Shown here: in pieces, positions 26,724-34,295 of the stretch
Numbering within the stretch: the stretch's first letter is position 1
How the letters are laid out: the number at the start of each line of letters is the position of its first letter
From: CBDFNN01 sp965250215
Lineage (GTDB): Bacteria; Bacteroidota; Rhodothermia; Rhodothermales; DATKEJ01
NCBI GenBank assembly: GCA_965250215.1
Contig: CBDFNN010000003.1
Location: 143,391 to 207,390 of the forward strand
Reading direction: 5' to 3'
Length of the DNA stretch: 64,000 bases
Made by a program: the position numbers and the translations under genes
Notes under the pieces: generated by a model
What the model was told of the DNA's origin: nothing
The model's input: the letters and a program-made list of their open reading frames with translations, nothing else
Database searches by the model: none

Positions 26724-27593
26724 ATGAAACGAATAAATCTAATCACCATCTTTGCCTTCACCCTTATGTCCTGTGGTGGCGGTGGATCAGATCGAGTTCT
26801 TCTTCAGAACAAAGGATCTGATACTCTTGTCAATGTGGCTCAATCATGGGCAGAAGCCTACCAAGGAGTCAATCCGAATCTTGCTGTAGCAGTAACTGGT
26901 GGTGGCTCAGGAACAGGAATCGCGGCCCTTATTCAGGGCACGGTTGACATCGCCAATGCGAGTCGAAAAATGAAACCATCCGAATTCGATCAGGCAAAGT
27001 CTCTTGGTCAAGATCCTGTAGAGCACGTTGTTGGATTTGATGCTCTTGCAATCTATCTACATCCGGATAACCCAATAAATGAGATAACGATTGGTCAACT
27101 GGCATCCATCTTCCAGGAAGGGGGAGCTTCAGAAGCATGGGGAGATATTGGTGTCAACGTTCCTGGTTGCCCCAAGCAGGAAGTCATTCGAGTATCTAGA
27201 CAGAACAACTCTGGGACCTATGCCTATTTCCGAGAAGCTGTTCTTGGGAAGAATGATTTCAAGCTTGGATCAAAAGATATGCACGGTTCAAAAGACGTTG
27301 TTGATCTCGTTGGACACACCGTTTGCGCCATAGGATACAGCGGTCTTGCTTATGCTACACACGAAGTCAAAATGCCTTGTGTCAAGAAAGACGATGCCGC
27401 GTCATGTGTTGCCCCATCGGCCAATTCTGCTAACGACGGAAGCTATCCAATTGCTCGTCCATTGCTGATGTACACCAATGGCGAACCTACCGGTGCCGTC
27501 AAAGAATACATGGATTGGATCAAGAGCGACGCTGGACAATGCATCATCGCCAACAAAGGCTATGCTCCTATCCGGGACGTCACTTGCGGTTAA
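26724..27593 (+). CDS. pstS: Phosphate ABC transporter substrate-binding lipoprotein PstS
   Basis: A 289-residue periplasmic phosphate-binding protein. The start chosen is MKRINLITIFAFTLMSCGGGG, a lipoprotein signal with Cys at 16; an earlier in-frame Met would give a long non-signal N-terminus overlapping phoU. Phosphate-loop residues appear in NKGSDTLVNVAQSWAEAY, GGGSGTGIAALIQGTVDIANASR and SRQNNSGTYAYF. Four extra cysteines (PGCP, CAIG, PCVKKDDAASC) could form disulfides. It delivers phosphate to PstCA. Confidence 0.9.
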   Translation: MKRINLITIFAFTLMSCGGGGSDRVLLQNKGSDTLVNVAQSWAEAYQGVNPNLAVAVTGGGSGTGIAALIQGTVDIANASRKMKPSEFDQAKSLGQDPVEHVVGFDALAIYLHPDNPINEITIGQLASIFQEGGASEAWGDIGVNVPGCPKQEVIRVSRQNNSGTYAYFREAVLGKNDFKLGSKDMHGSKDVVDLVGHTVCAIGYSGLAYATHEVKMPCVKKDDAASCVAPSANSANDGSYPIARPLLMYTNGEPTGAVKEYMDWIKSDAGQCIIANKGYAPIRDVTCG

Positions 27594-27641
27594 TAGTTAA
27601 AGGTATTTGTACCTTCCCATTCTACAAAGCATAGTCAAAGT

Positions 27642-28712
27642 ATGAGCATAATTGATCAACGTCTAGCAGAGAATCTGCAAGAATTGAAGGATGCCGTTTC
27701 GGCTCTCGGGGAATCGGTACAGACAGCCTTATCAAGTTCCTTAAAAGCCCTTGTCGATTCGGACGAGGCTTTGGCCTACGAAACGATATTGAATGATCGG
27801 CCCATTAATAGGGCCGCAATGGACATCAATCGGATGTGTCACGCCTTCGTTGCCTTACATCTTCCGAGTGCTGGCCATCTTCGATTTGTCGCCTCTGTCA
27901 TGCGTCTTTCCATTGAGCTAGAAAGAGTTGGAGATTACGCATCGGCCATAAGTCGATCGGTCACGGAGCTTCGAGAGCCGATGTCCGATGATCTTAAGGA
28001 TAAATTGCAATTCATCGGTAATGGCGCGGTGGAAGTATTTCGTCAGGCCGTTCAAGCTTTTGTGAACGATGATAGAGAACTTGCCATCCTCACGAGAAAG
28101 AAGGCATCCAAGGTGAATAAGGCCTTTGAAGCGACGAATGCGAGTATCCTGGAAAAAGGAAATGCTGGCGATCTAAAGGCAGCAGATTTGGTGGAAACCT
28201 CCATGATTTTGCGCCGACTCGAGCGGGTAGCGGACCAGACTATGAATATTTGTGAGGAAACGGTTTTCGCTACATCCGGTGAAGAAGTGTCAGCGAAGAA
28301 GTACAATATTCTTTTTGTCGATGATACCTCAGATGGTCGACTAGAGATTGCCCTCGCTGAAGCTATCAACAACTACAAGAAGGTCAACGGCTACTATTAT
28401 TTTAGCAAGGGAGTCTACGAAGGGGATGCGCTTGAAGGCTTCATGGCGAGTAGCGGATTGAAGAAAAGCAACGTTTTTGAAAAGGCAAAAGCTTGGGATA
28501 TCGATTCGAAAGTTCGAATCAATGTCGTCGTCGCTCTTTCAGAAACCGCGGCTGAGATGATAGATGACATGCCCTTCCATTCCGTATTAATGGATTGGCA
28601 ACTACCCTCGATTTCTGGTAATCGGAAATCAGAAGCAGCTGAGTTTAGATCACTTTATTCTGACATCTCAGATCGAATGGCAAATCTCATGTACATCGTT
28701 TACGGAGAATGA
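27642..28712 (+). CDS. PhoU fused to a low-molecular-weight protein-tyrosine-phosphatase-like domain
   Basis: A 356-residue fusion. Residues 1-212 are a PhoU (SIELERVGDYASAISRSV, RRLERVADQTMNICEETVF). Residues 219-330 align with the LMW-PTP/arsenate reductase fold: KKYNILFVDDTSDGRLEIALAEA matches the catalytic loop region, followed by a central VNVVVALSETAAE-like strand (residues 291-304) and DWQLPSISG, in place of the usual W-x-x-P-D-P. The CX5R loop is changed: Asp227 replaces the catalytic Cys while Arg233 remains, so it should be inactive but could still bind phosphate. Its stop overlaps the pstC start (ATGA). It may sense phosphate or phosphoproteins for Pst control. Confidence 0.75.
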   Translation: MSIIDQRLAENLQELKDAVSALGESVQTALSSSLKALVDSDEALAYETILNDRPINRAAMDINRMCHAFVALHLPSAGHLRFVASVMRLSIELERVGDYASAISRSVTELREPMSDDLKDKLQFIGNGAVEVFRQAVQAFVNDDRELAILTRKKASKVNKAFEATNASILEKGNAGDLKAADLVETSMILRRLERVADQTMNICEETVFATSGEEVSAKKYNILFVDDTSDGRLEIALAEAINNYKKVNGYYYFSKGVYEGDALEGFMASSGLKKSNVFEKAKAWDIDSKVRINVVVALSETAAEMIDDMPFHSVLMDWQLPSISGNRKSEAAEFRSLYSDISDRMANLMYIVYGE

Positions 28713-29626
28713 GCCAAGACAAAGAATTAAAAGCCATAGACCGGCGAGATTCTTCTTGGTACTGGGACAAGTTCGTCCAGAGCCTTGTATTCATTGGTGG
28801 TATATCGGCGATTATCTTCATCTTGGGCATCTTTGTTTTCATCATGAAAGAAGGTGCCGGATTTCTCTTTGGTCGATTTGACCTCGTGGAGTTCTTCACG
28901 TCATCGCGTTGGATCCCGACATCTGAGAATAATCCAACCTACGGAGCGCTTGCGCTCATCGTTGGAACGGCTAGTGTGACCGGAACGGCGATGCTCTTTT
29001 CGATTCCCCTCTCTTTGGGAGCTGCCATTTATATAGGCGAATTCGCCACGGGTAAAACTCGGGAGTCTTTGAAAGTGTTGGTTGAGTTGCTTGCAGCCAT
29101 CCCATCCGTTGTCTGGGGCTTTATTGGATTGAGCATCATGAACAGCTTGATCATCGATCTCTTCAATGTACCCATCGGACTAAACGTCCTGAATGCAGGA
29201 ATAATCTTAGGCTTGATGGCGGCGCCTATCATGACTACGATTGCGGAGGATGCCTTGAAGGCCGTGCCGGATACCTATCGGCAAGCCGCCGAGGCCATGG
29301 GTGCATCCAAGTGGCAAGTCATCCGAAAAGTGGTTATACCAGCCAGTAAGAATGGATTGGTGTCGGCTGTTCTTTTAGGTGTAGGTCGAGGATTTGGTGA
29401 GACCATGGCTGTGCTCATGGCCAGTGGTCACTCAATTAATTTGCCCTCTAGTGCCTTCGATTCTGTACGGGCATTAACAGCGACTATCGCGGCCGAGCTC
29501 GGAGAGACGGTGCGTGGTGGCGATCATTACGGCGCCCTTTTTACCCTAGGTATTTTCTTGTTCATCATCACATTCATTATCAACTTGTCAGCCGATCTTG
29601 TAGTGCGAGGTATAAAGAAGAAATGA
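28709..29626 (+). CDS. pstC: Phosphate ABC transporter permease PstC
   Basis: A 305-residue inner-membrane permease with six hydrophobic segments. It shows the PstC features SSRWIPTSENNPTYGALALIVGT, IPLSLGAAIYIGEFATGKTRE, the coupling loop EDALKAVPDTYRQAAEAMGASKWQVIRKVVIPA and GVGRGFGETMAVLMASG. It pairs with PstA to form the channel. It overlaps both neighbours by four bases, which points to tight translational coupling. Confidence 0.93.
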   Translation: MSQDKELKAIDRRDSSWYWDKFVQSLVFIGGISAIIFILGIFVFIMKEGAGFLFGRFDLVEFFTSSRWIPTSENNPTYGALALIVGTASVTGTAMLFSIPLSLGAAIYIGEFATGKTRESLKVLVELLAAIPSVVWGFIGLSIMNSLIIDLFNVPIGLNVLNAGIILGLMAAPIMTTIAEDALKAVPDTYRQAAEAMGASKWQVIRKVVIPASKNGLVSAVLLGVGRGFGETMAVLMASGHSINLPSSAFDSVRALTATIAAELGETVRGGDHYGALFTLGIFLFIITFIINLSADLVVRGIKKK

Positions 29627-30498
29627 GTCAATTTGCTGCAACAGCATTAAACGCGAGAAACGAACAAACGCAGAAGAGGGTCAAATGGACCTTCTTGGCG
29701 ATGACTTGGATGCTGATCATTCCAGTGTTGGTCATTCTTGTGCTACTCGTTATCAAAGGAGGACCGGCCTTCTCTTGGATATTCTTGACTGAGTTTCCAA
29801 AAGACAACATGACAGCTGGTGGAATCTTCCCTGCTTTGGTAGGAACGATTCTTTTGGTAGTTGTAGCCTTGATCGTCTCCGTGCCGATGGGCGTGGCGGC
29901 AGCCGTTTATTTAAGCGAGTACGCCAAAGACAATTGGTTGACGAGAGTCATTAACCTCGCCATTATCAACTTGGCCGGTGTCCCTTCTATCGTGCATGCC
30001 TTGTTTGGGGTAGGTGCTTTCGTGCTCTTCTTCAAATTCGGTACTTCAATCCTGGCCGCGAGTTTGACACTCGCCATTATGACCTTGCCGGTCGTAATTG
30101 TAGCGACAAGGGAATCCTTGCAAGCCGTTCCACATGAATTTAGAGAGGCCTGCTGGGCCCTGGGAGCAACGAGATGGCAAACGATCAAGAAGATCGTTCT
30201 TCCCAACGCGATTTCCGGGATTCTAACGGGAGTTATCTTAGAGGTATCGAGAACAGCTGGAGAAACGGCACCGATTATGTTTACAGGTGCAGCCTTTTTT
30301 CTCCCTTGGTTGCCAGAATCGCTCTTCGATCAAACCATGGCACTCTCCTATCACCTCTACACGATTTCCACGCAGGTGCCCAATGTACCGGATGAAATTC
30401 CATTTGGTGTGGCGTTACTATTGATTGTGATTGTCTTGATTCTAAACTCTGTATCGATTGGCTTCCGCACCTATTTGAGAGGAAAGAAAAAGTGGTAG
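29623..30498 (+). CDS. pstA: Phosphate ABC transporter permease PstA
   Basis: A 291-residue permease with six hydrophobic segments. Typical stretches include LTEFPKDNMTAGGIFPALVGT, VPMGVAAAVYLSEYAKDNWLT, the EAA-type loop REACWALGATRWQTIKKIVLPNAI and EVSRTAGETAPIMFTGAAFF. It overlaps pstC by four bases and pstB1 by seven. Confidence 0.93.
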   Translation: MSQFAATALNARNEQTQKRVKWTFLAMTWMLIIPVLVILVLLVIKGGPAFSWIFLTEFPKDNMTAGGIFPALVGTILLVVVALIVSVPMGVAAAVYLSEYAKDNWLTRVINLAIINLAGVPSIVHALFGVGAFVLFFKFGTSILAASLTLAIMTLPVVIVATRESLQAVPHEFREACWALGATRWQTIKKIVLPNAISGILTGVILEVSRTAGETAPIMFTGAAFFLPWLPESLFDQTMALSYHLYTISTQVPNVPDEIPFGVALLLIVIVLILNSVSIGFRTYLRGKKKW

Positions 30499-31286
30499 CA
30501 GAAGCAACACAAAAAATGTCAGGAAGGGCCCCCGAGACTATTCTTGAAGTCAGGGACCTGTCGATTTCCTACGGAGATACATCGGCATTGAGAAATGTAA
30601 ATCTGGAAGTTCGGAAAAATGAGGTTCTAGGTATTATCGGGCCAGCGGGAAGTGGTAAGACTTCCTTCATTCGTGCGATAAATCGCATGGACGACTTCGC
30701 GGCCTCGATGGAGGTAAATGGATCGATCAAGTTTCTTGGCAAAGATGTTAAAGACTGGCAAAACGTTTACGCCCTTCGACGGCGAACGGGGGTTGTTTTT
30801 CCCTTACCCGTGGGATTGCCTCTTAGTGTCTATGATAACGTGGCTTTCGCGCCACGATTGGCGGGGATAAAGAAGAAAGCAGAACTCGACGTTATTGTAG
30901 AAGACAGCTTGACTCGTTCGGCCCTTTGGGACGAGGTGAAGGATCGATTGGATTCACTTGGAAGCTTGCTTTCAGGTGGTCAGCAGCAGCGACTTACGAT
31001 TGCTCGCGCACTTTCTCAGAAGCCAGATCTATTGATGCTGGATGAGTTTTCGATCGCGGTGGATCCAGTTACAACGATGAGAATCGAGGATGTCTTGAAG
31101 GGCCTGAAAGAGGAAATGAGCATCATCTTGGTCACCAATCTTGTTCAGCAGGCACGTCGATTGGCAGATCGCACGGCCTTTTTCTTATCGGGCGATATGA
31201 TTGAGTTGGGTGAAACCGAGGATCTATTTTCTGGCAGGGTAAAAGATACTCGGACTCAAGAATACATTGAAGGAAAGTTTGGTTGA
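30492..31286 (+). CDS. pstB: Phosphate ABC transporter ATPase PstB1 with degenerate Q- and H-loops
   Basis: A 264-residue ABC ATPase starting at GTG and overlapping pstA. Walker A is GPAGSGKTS (residues 50-58), the signature LLSGGQQQRL is intact (160-164), and Walker B LLMLDEF (Glu185) is intact. The Q-loop reads VVFPLPVG with Pro104 where canonical PstB has Gln (MVFQ). The H-loop reads VTNLVQQA with Asn216 instead of His. The D-loop reads IAVDP instead of SALDP. It should bind ATP and supply its signature to a partner, but its own site looks poor at hydrolysis. Confidence 0.88.
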   Translation: MVAEATQKMSGRAPETILEVRDLSISYGDTSALRNVNLEVRKNEVLGIIGPAGSGKTSFIRAINRMDDFAASMEVNGSIKFLGKDVKDWQNVYALRRRTGVVFPLPVGLPLSVYDNVAFAPRLAGIKKKAELDVIVEDSLTRSALWDEVKDRLDSLGSLLSGGQQQRLTIARALSQKPDLLMLDEFSIAVDPVTTMRIEDVLKGLKEEMSIILVTNLVQQARRLADRTAFFLSGDMIELGETEDLFSGRVKDTRTQEYIEGKFG

Positions 31287-31288
31287 TC

Positions 31289-32083
31289 GTGAGTGAAGAA
31301 CAAAAAATAATAGGGCAGAAATACGCCGTTCACACGGAAAAACTGAATCTTTGGTACGGAGATTTTCAGGCACTGTACGACATCGATTTAGATGCGAAGG
31401 AAGGATTGGTCACAGCATTGATCGGCCCATCTGGATGTGGCAAATCGACATTACTGCGTTGCTTCAACCGAATCAACGAACGCTGGGACTATGTCCGAAC
31501 AGAAGGATCTGTATTTATCAAGGACGAGGACATCTATGCAGCGGCTGTGGAGAAGGCACAGTTGAGAAAGAAGGTCGGCATGGTATTTCAGCGACCCAAT
31601 CCCCTCCCCTTGTCGATTCGTGAGAATATCCTTTTTGGACTCGACATTCACACGGATAAGTCAGAAAAACTGAGCAAGACGGACGAGGATCAGGTGGTTG
31701 AGGAGTCCTTGCAAGAGGTCCTACTTTGGGACAAGGTTAAAGACCGATTGAAGCAACGCGCGACCGAACTATCTCTGGAAGAGCAGCAGAAACTCTGTAT
31801 CGCAAGACTACTTCCCGTTAAGCCTTCCGTCATTCTGATGGACGAACCCTGTTCGGCTCTAGACCCAAAGGCAACAGAAGCGGTCGAGGAATTGATTTGG
31901 CGACTTCGCGGTGAGTACACCATCATCATCGTGACACACAACATGGCGCAAGCCAGACGAGCCAGTGATGAAACGGCCTATATGCTTCTCGGCAAGGTGA
32001 TGGAGCATTCCAAAACGGTTGAGTTGTTTGTGACCCCGAAGTTGAAGGAAACCGCGGATTACATTGAGGGTCGATACGGGTGA
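31289..32083 (+). CDS. pstB: Phosphate ABC transporter ATPase PstB2 with degenerate signature motif
   Basis: A 264-residue ABC ATPase. GTG 31289 is preferred for its spacing from AAGGAAAG; TTG 31283, overlapping the previous stop, is an alternative. Walker A (GPSGCGKST), Q-loop (MVFQRPNPLP, Gln101), Walker B (ILMDEPCSALDP, Glu186) and H-loop (IVTHNMAQA, His217) are canonical. The signature is not: ELSLEEQQKLCIAR replaces ELSGGQQQRLCIAR, so Gly-Gly-Gln has become Leu-Glu-Glu (161-165). It complements PstB1 and probably forms a heterodimer with it under PstCA. Confidence 0.88.
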   Translation: MSEEQKIIGQKYAVHTEKLNLWYGDFQALYDIDLDAKEGLVTALIGPSGCGKSTLLRCFNRINERWDYVRTEGSVFIKDEDIYAAAVEKAQLRKKVGMVFQRPNPLPLSIRENILFGLDIHTDKSEKLSKTDEDQVVEESLQEVLLWDKVKDRLKQRATELSLEEQQKLCIARLLPVKPSVILMDEPCSALDPKATEAVEELIWRLRGEYTIIIVTHNMAQARRASDETAYMLLGKVMEHSKTVELFVTPKLKETADYIEGRYG

Positions 32084-32098
32084 TATCAACCCAAGCAC

Positions 32099-32812
32099 GT
32101 GCCTCAGTCTAAATCTAAAAAGCAGACCATTCTACTCGTCGACGATGACGTCGATGTTCTAGAAATGCTAGAGGCGAATCTGGGTCAGGCGGGCTACAAG
32201 ATTAAGCGAGCCGAGAATGGATTGGACGCCTTTGTCATAGTACAATCTGAAAAAGTAGATCTAGCGATACTCGATATCGGGCTTCCAGATATCAGCGGAT
32301 TGTTGCTCTGCAAGAAGATCCGCAATGAGTCGAAGAGAAAGGACTTGCCAATCATCATCCTTACTGGCGAGGCCGGAGAAGAGGTACAGATTGAGGCTTT
32401 AGAGTCTGGCGCGGATGACATCATTGTAAAGTCGACCTCCGTTAGGGTCATCCTCGGTCATGTCCGGGCGATCTTTCGGAGGATAGCTGGCTTTGAGATC
32501 GAGAAGGAAAAGGCTTCGGCTTTGGTAGTTGATGACCTGACAATTGACAGAGAACGCTACCTCGTATTCAAGGTCGAAGGCGAGGAGCGGAAGCGGATTC
32601 ACTTCCCTAGGAAGGAGTTTGAGCTGCTTTATCTACTTGCGAACAATCGGGGTAGGGTATTCACCAGGGACGAGTTGCTTGATACAGTTTGGGGTACCGA
32701 TATCTATGTTACGCCGAGGACGGTGGATGTGCATGTGCGGAAGGTTCGGCTTAAGATATCGTCGGAATATATCGAGACAGTGACTGGTGTCGGGTATAGG
32801 TTTAAGGATTAG
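32099..32812 (+). CDS. phoB: PhoB-type response regulator
   Basis: A 237-residue OmpR/PhoB family regulator with a GTG start. The receiver has the acidic pair Asp15-Asp16 (LLVDDD), phospho-acceptor Asp59 (AILDIGLPD), Thr89 and Lys111 (IIVKSTS). The C-terminal winged helix includes FELLYLLANNRGRVFTRDELLDTVWG and RTVDVHVRKVRLKI. It ends the phosphate operon and probably acts at the 11-base repeats upstream of the porin gene. No sensor kinase gene is adjacent, so its partner is elsewhere. The phoB symbol rests on context. Confidence 0.85.
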   Translation: MPQSKSKKQTILLVDDDVDVLEMLEANLGQAGYKIKRAENGLDAFVIVQSEKVDLAILDIGLPDISGLLLCKKIRNESKRKDLPIIILTGEAGEEVQIEALESGADDIIVKSTSVRVILGHVRAIFRRIAGFEIEKEKASALVVDDLTIDRERYLVFKVEGEERKRIHFPRKEFELLYLLANNRGRVFTRDELLDTVWGTDIYVTPRTVDVHVRKVRLKISSEYIETVTGVGYRFKD

Positions 32813-32843
32813 TTACCGAGGGTTCAGTGAAAACTGGAGTCAA

Positions 32844-33305
32844 TTAATCGAAATTCGTTCGCAGCTTATCTGCAATCTGTGAAAGCTGCTGGGCTTCCTT
32901 TTTTGAAATCGCGTTGCGAACCTGAGTATCCACAAGATCGATTTCCCTCTTCATTTTCTGAGCCAATTCTATTCCCTGCGCCTTAATTCTAATCTCAACT
33001 TTTCTTCGGTTCGTTCTAGAGGCACGTCTGGAGAGAAGACCTTTCTTCCTCAAATTCTCGACTACACGCGTTGTATTACTCGTTTTGTTTAGCAGACGTT
33101 CTTGGATTTCTTGCAAGCAATAACTCCCTCCCTCATTGCCGACGAGAATCTGTAAAATGTTGTACTGCTCTGGAGTAATACCGTAAGGTTTCAATTGAAG
33201 CTGAACGATTCGCTGAAGCCAGAGGCTCGTATATAGCAGGTTTACGACGGCCTCATGATGTTCATCGTCAAAATGATCTTGTTTTATCTCTTCGCCAATT
33301 CTCAT
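32844..33305 (-). CDS. MarR family transcriptional regulator
   Basis: A 153-residue winged-helix repressor: LLYTSLWLQRIVQLQLKPYGITPEQYNILQILVGN is the dimer and first helix region, LQEIQERLLNKTSNTTRVVENLRKKGLLSR the recognition helix and wing. A GTG ten codons upstream is possible, but it lies inside a candidate operator, so ATG 33305 is preferred. It diverges from an isochorismatase-like gene and probably represses it and itself. Confidence 0.87.
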   Translation of the reverse strand: MRIGEEIKQDHFDDEHHEAVVNLLYTSLWLQRIVQLQLKPYGITPEQYNILQILVGNEGGSYCLQEIQERLLNKTSNTTRVVENLRKKGLLSRRASRTNRRKVEIRIKAQGIELAQKMKREIDLVDTQVRNAISKKEAQQLSQIADKLRTNFD

Positions 33306-33327
33306 ACAAGTCTTGTTATTACAATAG

Positions 33328-33431
33328 TCGAGCACTCAATTAATTAGTCAGTCAATCTAATAGTTGCAAAACGATTTGCAAAAATGAATTTGTATTTTTA
33401 TTATTGAGATCACAACAGTTGAGTACTCAAC
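33328..33431. promoter_or_regulatory. Palindromic operators in the MarR/isochorismatase spacer
   Basis: GTTGAGTACTCAAC at 33418-33431 is a perfect 14-base palindrome 24 bases before the isochorismatase ATG. A related site, TCGAGCACTCAA at 33328-33339, matches its core at 10 of 12 bases and lies next to the marR start. A TTGCAAAA direct repeat (33364 and 33375) lies between them. Two sites on either side of a divergent spacer are the usual MarR layout. Confidence 0.6.
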
Positions 33432-33455
33432 AATAGAATATAATAAAAACTAGTC

Positions 33456-34091
33456 ATGAATAATCGATTTGCAGAACGTCTCACACCGGAAAATGCCGTG
33501 CTTGCTCTTGTTGACCATCAAACAGGTCTCCTTGTGAGCTGCCGAGACCAGGACCCAAATTTGCTGAAAGCAAATATTCTGGGACTCTCTCATATGGCCA
33601 AAACATTAGAACTCCCATCTGTTGTAACGGCCAGTGTTCAGAACGGGCCAAATGGACCCGTAATGCCAGAGATTCTTGATATTCTTGGCAGTGAAGTGAT
33701 CGGACGTAAAGGAGAGATTAACGCCTGGGATTCACCCGAATTCAAATCAGCAATAGAGTCGACTGGTCGGAAGAAGATTATTATGGCCGGTCTTGTTACT
33801 GATGTCTGCTTGATGTTTCCAGCAATCTCGGCGGTAGCAGAGGGATATGATGTTTACGCCGTTGTTGATGCATCCGGAACGTGGAATGAAGGAGTCAGAA
33901 ATGCTTCCATGCATCGCATGTCACAAGCCGGTGTTAAGGTTTCAACATGGGGCTCGGTTCTAGCAGAAATTATGCACGACTGGCGCAGCCCAAAAGGTCA
34001 AGAGCTCGGAGGAGTGCTTGGTGCTCATACGCCCTACGGATGGGTTTACAGTAGTTTCCTGTCCGCTAATCGTAGCCTCGAACCAGCTTAA
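33456..34091 (+). CDS. Isochorismatase family cysteine hydrolase
   Basis: A 211-residue alpha/beta hydrolase of the isochorismatase/nicotinamidase superfamily. The catalytic Asp lies in ALVDHQTGLL, the Lys in RKGEINAWDS and the nucleophilic Cys in AGLVTDVCLMFPAISA after a cis-peptide region. It is closest in style to YcaC-like hydrolases of unknown substrate. Its divergent MarR partner and operators suggest induction by a small molecule. Confidence 0.87.
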   Translation: MNNRFAERLTPENAVLALVDHQTGLLVSCRDQDPNLLKANILGLSHMAKTLELPSVVTASVQNGPNGPVMPEILDILGSEVIGRKGEINAWDSPEFKSAIESTGRKKIIMAGLVTDVCLMFPAISAVAEGYDVYAVVDASGTWNEGVRNASMHRMSQAGVKVSTWGSVLAEIMHDWRSPKGQELGGVLGAHTPYGWVYSSFLSANRSLEPA

Positions 34092-34099
34092 CAGATAGA

Positions 34100-34225
34100 A
34101 TGACTATGATTCAGATAACTCCGTACAAAAAACAATTCCATGGGGACCATTTGTTTGTTGTTGAGACGCCGCTTAACCCGACTTATATAACCCAAGCAGA
34201 CCGTATTAATATGCAAAGCACATGA
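34100..34225 (+). CDS. Possible 41-residue ORF
   Basis: A short frame (MTMIQITPYKKQFHGDHLFV and 21 more) follows the isochorismatase gene by 8 bases and has no recognised relative. It may be a small gene, the start of a lost gene or chance. Nothing else is seen in the 34092-34295 spacer. Confidence 0.2.
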   Translation: MTMIQITPYKKQFHGDHLFVVETPLNPTYITQADRINMQST

Positions 34226-34295
34226 ACGGTCTATATTTCAGTCAGACTGTAGCTGGAAGGAAAGAGTATTCACTTGTGGGCGGTCGGACGAAATC

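Noticed and set aside
29623..32812. Second pstB as a simple tandem duplicate
   Set aside because: The two ATPases differ along most of their length and at opposite catalytic motifs, so a recent duplication does not explain them.
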